From Marinobacter sp. ELB17 (GTDB taxonomy: Bacteria > Pseudomonadota > Gammaproteobacteria > Pseudomonadales > Oleiphilaceae), in the NCBI RefSeq assembly GCF_000169375.1, contig NZ_AAXY01000001.1, positions 434,001 to 498,000 of the forward strand: DNA of 64,000 bases, read 5' to 3'. A program made the position numbers and the translations under genes. Positions 34,379 to 42,648 of this stretch are shown in pieces. How positions within the stretch are numbered: position 1 is the first letter of the stretch; every line of letters begins with the position of its first letter. A model generated the notes under the pieces. That model was not told the DNA's origin and ran no database searches. It saw only the letters and a list, made by a program, of their open reading frames with translations.

Positions 34379-35248
34379 TCAATCACGCTGAGCGCCCTTG
34401 CGCCGCATTTTTTTGTCTTCATCGGGAATCTGCGACAAGTCCTGATCGAACACCAGACGGTGCTGGCCACTGAGGCAGGTGAATTTCTTGCCTCGCATCC
34501 GTCCGATCAGCGTTAACCCAACCTGCTGGGCAATATCGACACCCCAGGCCGTAAAGCCTGATCGGCTGATGAGGGTAGGGATCCCCATCAGGGCTGTCTT
34601 GATCACCATTTCGGAGGTCAAGCGTCCAGTGGTATAGAGGACTTTATCCGACGCCTGGATGCCGGTTAAGTGCATCCAGCCTGCGATCTTGTCGACCGCA
34701 TTGTGACGCCCGACATCCTCCATGTAAGCCAGAATCTGAAGGCCCTGACACAGGGCAGTGCCATGAATGGCGCCGGTTTCCATGTACAGGCTGGGCGTGT
34801 GGTTAATCTGGTAGGAGAGATCGTAAAAGGTACTGGTGTGCACCGGTGTATCCGGCAGTGACAGCCCGTCGAGCCCTGCCATCATGTCACCGAACACAGT
34901 GCCCACGGCGCAGCCGGAGGTGCGGGTTTTCTTTTCCAGCTTGTCCTCAACATCAGTAACACCCGCGGTGCGGACCACAACAACTTCCAATTCTTCGTCG
35001 AAATCAATCCCCGTGACCTTGTCTGTCTCTTTCAGCATACCCTGATTCAACAGAAAACCGAGTGCCAGGTACTCCGGATGATCGCCGATGGTCATTGCCG
35101 TGACGATTTCCTGACTGTTCAGATAGATGGTCAGAGGACGCTCTTCGATCACGCTGATCGACTTCGGTTGACCGTTTTCGTCAACGCCCTCAACCGTACG
35201 GGATAGCCGAGGGTCGGCAGGGTTCGGCAGAAGATAGGTGATCGTCAT
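34379..35248 (-). CDS. fdhD: Formate dehydrogenase sulfurtransferase FdhD
   Basis: A 289-residue protein that carries sulfur from a cysteine desulfurase to the Mo/W-bis-MGD of formate dehydrogenase, a step needed for activity. The conserved Cys loop is TSGCAVGTVF with Cys113. The second Cys of the CxxC found in E. coli FdhD is Gly116 here, so this belongs to the single-Cys variant. The MEDVGRHNAVDKIAG motif (near residue 178) and TGRLTSEMV are intact. It heads the fdhD-mobA-mobB-moeA group. Confidence 0.92.
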   Translation of the reverse strand: MTITYLLPNPADPRLSRTVEGVDENGQPKSISVIEERPLTIYLNSQEIVTAMTIGDHPEYLALGFLLNQGMLKETDKVTGIDFDEELEVVVVRTAGVTDVEDKLEKKTRTSGCAVGTVFGDMMAGLDGLSLPDTPVHTSTFYDLSYQINHTPSLYMETGAIHGTALCQGLQILAYMEDVGRHNAVDKIAGWMHLTGIQASDKVLYTTGRLTSEMVIKTALMGIPTLISRSGFTAWGVDIAQQVGLTLIGRMRGKKFTCLSGQHRLVFDQDLSQIPDEDKKMRRKGAQRD

Positions 35249-35313
35249 GTTTGTTGCTGTCCTTTCAGAAACGCCACTAGTTTAGACCTCAATGGCGGAA
35301 AATAGAGACTAGC

Positions 35314-36120
35314 CTATTTTGCATTGGGGAAAAAGAGCTGTTGTCCGTCCACCTGGAAGTTGGCAATCGCTTTTTGGCCCTGCTCGGAGATGAGCCACTC
35401 GTGCCACCTCTCAGCCAGATCGTGCTTGAGATGCGGGTGCTTTTCTTTGGAGAGCAGCAGGCTACCGTACTGGTTGAACAACACGTCGTCGCCTTCAAAA
35501 AGTAGTGTCAGGTTCTGCCGGTTTTTAAATGCCACCCAGGTGGCGCGGTCTGACATTACGTAGGCATCCATGGCGGCGGCGGTATTGAGCGTTGGGCCCA
35601 TGCCGCTGCCGAGTTCGCGGTACCAGTCGCCATCAGGCTCAACGCCGGCATTTTCCCAAAGACGCAGCTCGGCGCGATTGGTGCCACTGTCGTCGCCGCG
35701 AGAGGCAAACGGTGCCTGTGCCTGGGCGATGTTCGCAAACGCTTCGGCGACGGTTTGAGCTTGCCCGACATTCGCCGGATCATTACCCGGGCCGATCACT
35801 ACGAAGTCGTTGTACATCACATCGGCGCGCTCAGTGGCGTAGCCGTTTTCTACAAAACGCAGTTCGCCGGCCGTGTCATGTACGAGAAGGCTGTCGGCAT
35901 CGCCGCGGCGGGCGATCTCGAAGGCCTGCCCGGTGCCTACCGCGACTACACGTACCTCGATATCGGTGGCCTCCTTGAACTGCGGAAGGATAGCATTGAA
36001 TAGCCCCGAGTTTTCGGTCGAGGTTGTCGAGGCAAGAGTAATGTAGTCATCGGCGTAGGCGCCAGCGGCCAGGCCCATGGTGGTTAAGCCTGCGAGTACG
36101 AGCGTTAATGTTTTTCTCAT
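35314..36120 (-). CDS. tupA: Tungstate ABC transporter substrate-binding protein
   Basis: A 268-residue periplasmic binding protein. The signal peptide is MRKTLTLVLAGLTTMGLAAGAYA, followed by the oxyanion-site motif ASTTSTENSGL, the TupA pattern rather than that of molybdate-specific ModA. VHDTAGELRFVENG and SRGDDSGTNRAELRLW are also TupA-like. AGGAG before the ATG at 36120 sets the start, although the frame is open to 36339. Specificity for tungstate over molybdate is inferred from family. It is the third gene of a leftward tupB-tupC-tupA set. Confidence 0.88.
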   Translation of the reverse strand: MRKTLTLVLAGLTTMGLAAGAYADDYITLASTTSTENSGLFNAILPQFKEATDIEVRVVAVGTGQAFEIARRGDADSLLVHDTAGELRFVENGYATERADVMYNDFVVIGPGNDPANVGQAQTVAEAFANIAQAQAPFASRGDDSGTNRAELRLWENAGVEPDGDWYRELGSGMGPTLNTAAAMDAYVMSDRATWVAFKNRQNLTLLFEGDDVLFNQYGSLLLSKEKHPHLKHDLAERWHEWLISEQGQKAIANFQVDGQQLFFPNAK

Positions 36121-36190
36121 TTTGTTATTCTCCTGCCGTGTTTTGAAAACTTGCATTGAACAACTACTCGGCAAAGGCGCAAGAACCGCA

Positions 36191-36934
36191 CTATTCGACC
36201 AGTTCTCCGGCAATAAACGCTCGCGCCTCTTTCGACACAGGTGAGCTAAAAAAGGATTCAGCGGGGGTGTGCTCGTGTATTTTTCCGCCGGCAAGAAAGA
36301 GTACATCCCCGGCAAGACGTTTGGCCTGGTATAGGTCATGAGTGGTCATGACGATGCGTGTTCCCCGCTGGTGAAACTCGCGCACGGCGGTTTCCACGGC
36401 TTTAATTGCCGCCGGATCGAGCGCGGAAGTGGGTTCATCCAAAAACAGCACAGCGGGGGCAAGCACCCAAGCGCGAGCCAGCGCCAGACGCTGCTGTTCG
36501 CCGCCTGAGAGCACGCGAGCCGACGTATCGGCGCGGGCAGTCAGACCGAAGCGCTCAAGCGCCTCAAGGGCGAGCTTTCTGCGTGCCTTGCGCGGGGTAT
36601 TGTTCACCGCCAGCGCGTGGGTGAGGTTGGCCACAGCTGAGCGGCGCAACAGCACCGGGTTTTGGAACACCATTGCCTGGCGGGGCCGCCCCTCGCCGGA
36701 CCAGGACACCTGTCCCTGGGTGGGGGAAAGCAGGCCGTGGGCCAGTCGCAGCAAAATGCTCTTTCCAGCGCCATTAGGCCCCATAACCAGTGTGGGGCCA
36801 GGCCCCGTCAGGGTAAATGAACAAGGCCCTAACAGCGTCTCGCCCAGGTGGCTGAAAGCGACGCCCTTAAAGCGCAACGCTGTTGGCGGGCAAAGCGTGG
36901 ACGCGGCGTTGAGCAGTGCGTTAAATGAAGTCAT
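36191..36934 (-). CDS. tupC: Tungstate ABC transporter ATP-binding protein
   Basis: A 247-residue ABC ATPase: Walker A GPNGAGKSILL, signature LSGGEQQRLALARA, Walker B VLFLDEPTSAL and the switch His in MTTHDLYQ. It energises uptake through TupB. Its start overlaps the tupB stop by 4 bases. The binding-protein gene follows 70 bases downstream. Confidence 0.9.
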   Translation of the reverse strand: MTSFNALLNAASTLCPPTALRFKGVAFSHLGETLLGPCSFTLTGPGPTLVMGPNGAGKSILLRLAHGLLSPTQGQVSWSGEGRPRQAMVFQNPVLLRRSAVANLTHALAVNNTPRKARRKLALEALERFGLTARADTSARVLSGGEQQRLALARAWVLAPAVLFLDEPTSALDPAAIKAVETAVREFHQRGTRIVMTTHDLYQAKRLAGDVLFLAGGKIHEHTPAESFFSSPVSKEARAFIAGELVE

Positions 36935-37629
36935 CCCACCCGCCTTTTGGCCAATTCGCTCACCACATAAGCGCCTGCATTAATCAGCATTACCAGCGTC
37001 AGCAGTACGATCCCCAGCCCCAGCGCCAGCGGAAGGTCGCCCTTGCTGGTTTCCAGCACAATGGCAGTCGTCATTACCCTTGTGACACCATCAATGTTGC
37101 CTCCTACCATCATCACAGCGCCCACCTCGGCGCTGGCGCGGCCGAACCCGGCGAGTAATACGGTCAATAGCGTAAAGCGGGCGTCCCACAACAAGGTCGG
37201 CATCATTCGTGACCGCGACATACCCAGTGAAATGAATTGTTCCCGGTACTCACCCAGAAGCTCCTCCACCTTTTGGCGCGACAGCGCCGCCAGAATCGGC
37301 AGCACCAGCACGAACTGCGCAATCACCATAGCCGTCGGCGTAAACAAAAGCCCCCATTCACCAAGAGGCCCAGCGCGCGAGAGCAGTAAGTAAACAGTCA
37401 ACCCGGCCACAACAGGGGGCAGCCCCATCAGGGCATTAAGCGCGACAATCACCCCTCCGCGCCCGGGAAAGCGCCATAGCGCGACCGCTGCACCCAGCGG
37501 AAACCCCAGCAGGGCCGCGGCCAGTACTGCCAAAAGCGAAACCTGCAGCGACAGAGCCACAATCTGAAATAATGCGGCGTCCAGGTTCATCAGTAACGAC
37601 AGCGCCACATAAAACGCATTATTTTCCAC
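36931..37629 (-). CDS. tupB: Tungstate ABC transporter permease
   Basis: A 232-residue inner-membrane protein with five or six hydrophobic segments. The cytoplasmic EAA-type loop lies near residue 160 (GFGRASAEVGAVMMVGGNI). The phrase LMGLPPVVAGLTVYLLLSRAGPLG is typical of TupB and ModB permeases. It opens the tupBCA operon, and its promoter region faces the divergent HTH regulator. Confidence 0.9.
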   Translation of the reverse strand: MENNAFYVALSLLMNLDAALFQIVALSLQVSLLAVLAAALLGFPLGAAVALWRFPGRGGVIVALNALMGLPPVVAGLTVYLLLSRAGPLGEWGLLFTPTAMVIAQFVLVLPILAALSRQKVEELLGEYREQFISLGMSRSRMMPTLLWDARFTLLTVLLAGFGRASAEVGAVMMVGGNIDGVTRVMTTAIVLETSKGDLPLALGLGIVLLTLVMLINAGAYVVSELAKRRVG

Positions 37630-37642
37630 AGCGGCGTCTCCT

Positions 37643-37662
37643 TAATGTTGAGCATAATGTTG
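37643..37662. promoter_or_regulatory. Direct TAATGTTG repeats in the tupB/regulator intergenic region
   Basis: Two copies of TAATGTTG at 37643-37650 and 37655-37662, 12 bases apart, lie 14 bases upstream of tupB and in front of the divergent regulator. They are a candidate operator for that regulator; no more can be said. Confidence 0.35.
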
Positions 37663-37744
37663 TTTTCAATTACGCTTTGCACTGTCTGCTGAAATTCATG
37701 CAGTTTAAAACAGTCTTACGTTTATCCATGCAGCAGGAGAGACG

Positions 37745-38629
37745 ATGCCCCTCCCCGCCTACTTAACGACGTCGGAAGTCGCCGATTATCTGCGCCTGAA
37801 AGAACGCAAGGTTTATGATCTGGTCAGCCAGGGCGTTATTCCCTGCGTACGAGTGACAGGAAAGCTTCTGTTTCCGCGTCAGCGTATCGATCTTTGGCTG
37901 ATGAACCATCTGGGAGGGGACGACGCGACAGGCCTGCCGACCCCACCGGTGCTGGCGGGCAGCCAGGACCCGCTGTTGGAGTGGGCCATCAAAGAAAGCG
38001 GCGCCGAGCTGGCGTTGTTGTGTCAGGGAAGCGGCGATGGTGTTCAGCGACTGCTCGACGGCCGCGCGATGCTTGCCGGCATGCATATCTGGCATGCGGA
38101 AAACCAACGCTATAACGACCCCGCTACTCTAGGCCTTGGCGGCATGCGTGACCTGGTGCTGATTCGCTGGGCGAAACGCCAGCAAGGGCTACTTTTAGCC
38201 TATGATAATCCCCATCGCGTTTCTCGATTTGAAGACATCGCTCGCCCCGGCATACGTGTCGCCCATCGTCAGCCTGATGCCGGCGCGAGCCAGTTGCTGC
38301 AGAGTTTTCTTACTCGTGACCGCATCAACGCCAAAGATCTTACGTGGGCCGCTAATCCGTCGCTCGGTGAGGACGATCTCGCTCTGGCTATTCGCCAGGG
38401 TGAGGCAGACGTGGGCCTTGCAATCGAAGCCGTTGCGCGACGGCAGAGACTGGCTTTTATTCCACTGCAGCAGGAGCATTTTGATCTGGCCATGCGCCGC
38501 CGGCACTACTTTGAACCGGCCTGTCAGCGCCTGCTGGCGTTTGCACAATGCGAACAGTTCGCCCAACGCGCCGGGGAACTGGGCGGTTACGATATCAGCG
38601 AGCTCGGACAAGTGATGTACAACGCATAA
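37745..38629 (+). CDS. HTH regulator with periplasmic-binding-protein-like domain
   Basis: A 294-residue protein. Residues 5-60 form an excisionase-type helix-turn-helix (LTTSEVADYLRLKERKVYDLVSQG). The rest resembles a type 2 oxyanion-binding protein without a signal peptide (GGMRDLVLIRWAKRQQGL, ADVGLAIEAVARRQRLAFIPL). It is thus a one-component regulator that probably senses tungstate or molybdate and controls the divergent tupBCA genes. Ligand and target are inferred from position. AGGAG precedes the ATG. It is the last chromosomal gene before the integrated element. Confidence 0.8.
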   Translation: MPLPAYLTTSEVADYLRLKERKVYDLVSQGVIPCVRVTGKLLFPRQRIDLWLMNHLGGDDATGLPTPPVLAGSQDPLLEWAIKESGAELALLCQGSGDGVQRLLDGRAMLAGMHIWHAENQRYNDPATLGLGGMRDLVLIRWAKRQQGLLLAYDNPHRVSRFEDIARPGIRVAHRQPDAGASQLLQSFLTRDRINAKDLTWAANPSLGEDDLALAIRQGEADVGLAIEAVARRQRLAFIPLQQEHFDLAMRRRHYFEPACQRLLAFAQCEQFAQRAGELGGYDISELGQVMYNA

Positions 38630-38694
38630 GCGACGTTTTACTTTTATGGAAGCCCCTTGTTATAGGCAAGGTTGAATAAGACTTTCCCCGAAAC

Positions 38695-38830
38695 GTTACC
38701 CACAAGTGAGCGTGGATGCCAGTGGATCAATATGGATGAGACAGGCATAGAAAAGCCCCGTTTCCGGGGCTTTAGGGCATTTCAGTGGATCTCGATGGAC
38801 CTCTTGAAACTCTTGGTTGGTGGAGACGGC
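38695..38830. repeat. Left direct repeat (attL) of the integrative element
   Basis: About 136 bases that recur at 63221-63357 with roughly 11 differences. It includes an arm-type GTTACCCACA, a GCCCCG...CGGGGC hairpin that is the ssrA-type terminator, and the core TTGGTTGGTGGAGACGGC, which corresponds to the 3' end of tmRNA. The right copy has G for A in the core. The two copies diverge right after the core. Confidence 0.9.
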
Positions 38831-38892
38831 GTCACGCTAATAAGGTCATTAATTAATTGAAAAATTTGTAACTTTTAAAGTCCTAATAGTTC

Positions 38893-38914
38893 GATACCCA
38901 CAAAATTACCCACA
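38893..38914. other. Left arm-type integrase sites
   Basis: ATACCCACA and TTACCCACA in direct orientation, 13 bases apart, just inside attL. They match the GTTACCCACA pair at the right end (63209 and 63221), so they are probable integrase or excisionase arm sites. Confidence 0.55.
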
Positions 38915-38930
38915 ACTCCCCTATAGAGGA

Positions 38931-39665
38931 TCACACTTTGCTACCGTTACTCCAGGAATCCGGATTGGGTGCCGGCATTATCAGGTCGGCATTTACATGG
39001 TTGAAACACTCGCTGTCCTTCGTGCCTTTAAAAGCATTAACGAAGCGAAGCTTCATGTCTATCTCTCCGTCAAAAACCGCCATCCAAATGCTGAAATATC
39101 CAGTTATAAACGCCGTGTCGACGATTTGCTTTCTCATTGGCTCCAAGTTGCACGCGGTCAAATTGTCTTTTGCACGTTCTGCGAGCAAGTGCGCTTGCAT
39201 GCGTTGAGAAACCCTATCAAGTGCAACTTCTTTACCATTAGCGTCTAGTGCTACTGATTTAGGTTTATCCAGACCCACGAGTTTTAAGGTATTCTCTGCG
39301 AGCGTAGCTTGTTGTTGAGTTAGAGCGTTGTGAATATCTATATTGCCATCTTTTCGGTAGACGAAGGCTGCTGAGGTGTTGTCACGGTCAGGAAGTAGCA
39401 GGTTTTGCAGATCTACTTTTTTATCACCTTTGGTTGAATTGCAGTTTACGCACGCGAGGAGGAAGTTCTCCCAGCGGTTTGTTAGGTGCGGCTGGCCGTG
39501 AGGACCCTTTTTGGGTTCGATATGTTCGACTGCGAGGTTGGTGCTGACTGGTCTCTCGCAGTAGCTACAGTACATGCCTAGTCGGCTGATCAAATCAGGC
39601 TTAGCGTCCGAATATTCATCAAAATCTCCCGGTACTGGCGATAACTGCTTTCTGATGGGACGCAT
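38931..39665 (-). CDS. HNH endonuclease, PtuB-like (Septu-type)
   Basis: A 244-residue nuclease of the TIGR02646/PtuB type. The HNH core has C33 and C36 (CSYC), the metal-site HIEPKKG with His48, then CVNCN with C72 and C75 and the trailing STKGDK. The remaining 160 residues are helical. It starts one base after the stop of the ATPase gene, so the two form an operon in the ptuA-ptuB order of Septu anti-phage systems and of some retron effectors. No reverse transcriptase is nearby, so it is a stand-alone Septu-like system. Confidence 0.82.
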   Translation of the reverse strand: MRPIRKQLSPVPGDFDEYSDAKPDLISRLGMYCSYCERPVSTNLAVEHIEPKKGPHGQPHLTNRWENFLLACVNCNSTKGDKKVDLQNLLLPDRDNTSAAFVYRKDGNIDIHNALTQQQATLAENTLKLVGLDKPKSVALDANGKEVALDRVSQRMQAHLLAERAKDNLTACNLEPMRKQIVDTAFITGYFSIWMAVFDGEIDMKLRFVNAFKGTKDSECFNHVNADLIMPAPNPDSWSNGSKV

Positions 39666-39666
39666 T

Positions 39667-40956
39667 TTAACTTCCTAGTTTCTTGATTCGTTCCATCTCA
39701 AGAATTGCTTGATATGCTGGGTTGTCCGCGTAGGGAGCGATGCAGTCTGCTAATTGTCGTTTAAATTCCTCAAGTTTATCGTCGGGAGAGAGCTCGGCCT
39801 CATCCAGCAACTCAAGATACCGCTTACCTGATTCTTTCATTTTTTGATAGCGGTGGCTGGTTTCTGAGTTTTCTACACCCATTATGCCCTCAGCAATTTC
39901 TTTGAGAGGTTTGTTTGCAAGCTGAGCGATCGGCTGACCGTCCAGCACCAATAACTCCTCTCCTGACCTAAGGGCCTGGATCAAAAAAGGACTATGGGTC
40001 GTACAAATGAACTGAATTCGCGGGAAAGTTGTCCTCAGATCTTCAATGATTCGTTTCTGCCATTTGGGGTGAAGGTGCAGGTCCAGCTCGTCTACCAACA
40101 CGACGCCCGCCGTTTCTCTGAGGACTTTTTCTCCCAAGTGTGGGTTCAGCTTCACCATCTTTTGGGCGATGTCTGCGACCATAGCTAAAACGCACCTTAA
40201 ACCGTCACTCAAGGTGCTGAACGGTTGCGGGTCGCTACTATCGCGGGTCAGGACTAGCTCCTTACGCTTTGGGTCATAGCTAAGGTGCTCGGCTTTGTCG
40301 ATGCATGACAGGATTGCGTCACGCACGACTCTTAGCATAAGGGGCTCTTTGCGATGTTGATAGGCGCTCCACTCTTGAGAAGCAAACCACGCCACAAGCT
40401 CCCTTGTAGCTATGCGTGGGTCGACGCAATGGCGATATCCATCTAACGGAGAGGGCTTTTTCTTGATGACAACGTCGGGCCGTACTTTGGATTGACGAGG
40501 GTCCTGCCACAGTCGCATAGTGCCGTAATAGCTTATTAGTGGCAGAGATACGTCTTCACCAAGCTTTCCATCCAGATCGTGAGCAAGCGAGATTAGCTCG
40601 CTTGCATTGCCGTAGCGGGTATTTCCAGATTCAGAGTGCTTAGATCTCTCCCAGCGCACATCCTTATCATTAATCGTTCCCTCAGCCTTTACCGTTACCG
40701 GCCATGACTCGATGAACTGAGGTTCGTCGTTCTTGACGACATATTTCAGCCTTACATCGCCAGTGGATAGCGACTTTTTGTCCGGTCTGTTCCTGAAGCC
40801 TAAAAGCCAAGTGGCAATTACCACAGAGATCGCGTCAAGCAGGGCGGTTTTGCCAGAGCCATTGATGCCTACAATTAAATTGAACTCTGGATGTAACTGA
40901 AAAGACTGTTCTTCAAAACAGCGAAAGTTCTTTAACTTAATCTCTTTAAGGTTCAT
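39667..40956 (-). CDS. AAA ATPase, PtuA-like (Septu-type)
   Basis: A 429-residue SMC/ABC-like ATPase. Walker A is GINGSGKTALLDAI near residue 33. After a long insert come the signature-like LSDGLRCVLAMVAD, Walker B VVLVDELDLHLHPKWQ and the H-loop CTTHSPFLI. This layout, with an HNH partner, matches PtuA, the sensor ATPase of Septu defence. It should bind PtuB and act on invading DNA or cell DNA after infection (family knowledge). It is the first gene inside the left end, and 264 bases without a gene separate it from the next divergent gene. Confidence 0.82.
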   Translation of the reverse strand: MNLKEIKLKNFRCFEEQSFQLHPEFNLIVGINGSGKTALLDAISVVIATWLLGFRNRPDKKSLSTGDVRLKYVVKNDEPQFIESWPVTVKAEGTINDKDVRWERSKHSESGNTRYGNASELISLAHDLDGKLGEDVSLPLISYYGTMRLWQDPRQSKVRPDVVIKKKPSPLDGYRHCVDPRIATRELVAWFASQEWSAYQHRKEPLMLRVVRDAILSCIDKAEHLSYDPKRKELVLTRDSSDPQPFSTLSDGLRCVLAMVADIAQKMVKLNPHLGEKVLRETAGVVLVDELDLHLHPKWQKRIIEDLRTTFPRIQFICTTHSPFLIQALRSGEELLVLDGQPIAQLANKPLKEIAEGIMGVENSETSHRYQKMKESGKRYLELLDEAELSPDDKLEEFKRQLADCIAPYADNPAYQAILEMERIKKLGS

Positions 40957-41220
40957 GTGCGCTCTCTTTGGCGACGCTTTCTCGTAAGTATCGGGAGATT
41001 CGTCTACTTTACCCTTTAAGGAGCAACTTTGTCGCTTCTTGGGCGGGGTTCTTAAACATTTCCCCCTCCACCGTATAGGTTCGTATGGAAATCTTCCGTA
41101 ACTGCAACGGCTTTTTGCTTTGCTTCCTGACTCTAATTTAAACAGATTTCAAACCTATATCACCTCTGTGTACTAGGGCACTGAAAGCGCCCTCCCTCCC
41201 CGCTCACAGAGGTAACCCCA

Positions 41221-41571
41221 ATGGCTGAACAATGCCCCAACTGCCAGTCCACTCGGATTGGCAAGAATAACTACGGTAAGAAAACGGCCGGTGTGGTCGG
41301 TGCTTCTGCAGGTGCCTATGGCGGGTACATTGCTGCAACGGCAGGCGCTCGAGCAGGCGCTGCACTGGGTGCCGTTGCCGGTCCCGTAGGCGCAACGGTG
41401 GGCGGTATCGGTGGTGCTGTCATCGGTGCGCTGCTGGGCGGCGCAACCGGTGCATCCGCTGGCGTGATTCTGGGCGATGTCCTGGATGACCGCGTTCTCG
41501 ACAATTACCACTGCCTGGAGTGTGGCTATTCCTTCAGTGCTGATTCTGGCTCTGAGAACGATATTCGTTAA
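41221..41571 (+). CDS. Zinc-ribbon, glycine-zipper small protein
   Basis: A 116-residue protein with an unusual plan. An N-terminal CPNC and a C-terminal CLECGYSF form a split zinc ribbon. Between them are about 60 residues almost wholly of Gly, Ala and Val with GxxxG spacing (GAVAGPVGATVGGIGGAVIGALLGG), able to form one or two packed membrane helices. A GAGGTAA stretch precedes the ATG. I know no function. It leads the group with DUF932 and YqaJ. It could be a membrane-active accessory or pore-forming protein (speculation). Confidence 0.7.
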   Translation: MAEQCPNCQSTRIGKNNYGKKTAGVVGASAGAYGGYIAATAGARAGAALGAVAGPVGATVGGIGGAVIGALLGGATGASAGVILGDVLDDRVLDNYHCLECGYSFSADSGSENDIR

Positions 41572-41600
41572 TTCCCCCGCATTTTCTTAGGAGAACAACT

Positions 41601-42563
41601 ATGGCTCATCTTATCGAGCAAATGGCCTACGTTGGCCAAACCCCTTGGCATGGCCTGGGGAATCAACTCACTTCAAACCAACCTCTGGAAGTTTGGGCGA
41701 AGCAGGCCGGTCTGGATTGGCAGATTGAAGAAAGCCCCGTGCGGTTTGTTACCAACGCCTCCGGCCACCTCGGAGAGATCCTGGCTTACCCGGACAGCAA
41801 AGTGCTGTACCGCTCGGATACCCGGGCGCCGCTGTCTGTGGTGGGTAACCGCTTCAAAGTGGTTCAGCCAGAGGAAATCCTGGAGTTTTACCGGGATCTG
41901 ACTGAGGTATCCGGTTTCGAGCTGGAAACCGCTGGGGTCCTGAAAGGTGGCCGTAAAATGTGGGCTTTGGCCCGTACCGGTCAATCCGGCGTGCTGAAGG
42001 GCAACGACCAAACCAATGCCTATGTGCTTCTGGCGACGGCTTGTGACGGCACCATGGCCACAACAGCTCAATTCACCAGTATCCGTGTGGTGTGTAACAA
42101 CACCCTTGCTGTGGCGCTTAAGGATGCCACCGCTACTGCAGTCAAGGTGAAGCACAACACAGCATTCGATGCGAACCTGGTGAAGAAACAGTTGGGCATA
42201 TCCGTTTCCGCCTGGGACGATTTCATGTACCGCCTGAAAACCCTGAGCGATCGGAAGGTGAAAGCCACCGAGGCCAGAAATTACTTTCTCAAGGTGTTCA
42301 CCGATGACTCTGGCGCTGGCGTTGGCAAAACCAACGAACGCTCCATGGCTAAAGCACTGGGCCTGTATGAAGGCGAGGGCATGGGTGCCAACTTGGCATC
42401 CTCAGAAGGCACAGCCTATGGCCTGCTGAATGCCGTCACCGAATTCATCGATCACCAGCGTCGGGCTAAAACAATTGACCACCGGCTGGATTCTGCCTGG
42501 TTCGGAACCGGCGCTGCCGTCAAGAATCGTGCACTAGAACAGGCCATGTCTCTCGTGGTTTAA
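41601..42563 (+). CDS. DUF932 phage/plasmid-like protein
   Basis: A 320-residue protein of the DUF932 (TIGR03299) family found on plasmids, integrative elements and phages. Typical segments are QTPWHGLGNQL at residue 14, VVGNRFKVVQPEEILEFY near 80, TSIRVVCNNTLAVAL near 155 and YGLLNAVTEFIDHQRR near 275. The role is not settled; it travels with recombination genes, as here. AGGAGAA precedes the ATG. A terminator separates it from the YqaJ gene. Confidence 0.88.
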   Translation: MAHLIEQMAYVGQTPWHGLGNQLTSNQPLEVWAKQAGLDWQIEESPVRFVTNASGHLGEILAYPDSKVLYRSDTRAPLSVVGNRFKVVQPEEILEFYRDLTEVSGFELETAGVLKGGRKMWALARTGQSGVLKGNDQTNAYVLLATACDGTMATTAQFTSIRVVCNNTLAVALKDATATAVKVKHNTAFDANLVKKQLGISVSAWDDFMYRLKTLSDRKVKATEARNYFLKVFTDDSGAGVGKTNERSMAKALGLYEGEGMGANLASSEGTAYGLLNAVTEFIDHQRRAKTIDHRLDSAWFGTGAAVKNRALEQAMSLVV

Positions 42564-42590
42564 CACCCCTCACTAACACCAAAACGTCAT

Positions 42591-42630
42591 AAAGCCCCGT
42601 TTGAGCTTATTGCTCTTGCGGGGCTTTTTT
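42591..42630 (+). terminator. Terminator after the DUF932 gene
   Basis: AAAGCCCCG pairs with CGGGGCTTT, followed by a run of T. The first bases of the YqaJ ribosome site lie just beyond. Confidence 0.75.
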
Positions 42631-42648
42631 ATGTCTGGAGGAAACATC

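Noticed and set aside
35314..37629. Molybdate ModABC transporter
   Set aside because: The binding-protein motif (TTSTENSG) and permease fit TupAB better; molybdate use cannot be excluded.
38931..40956. Retron with PtuA/PtuB effectors
   Set aside because: No reverse transcriptase or msr/msd-like sequence lies near the pair.
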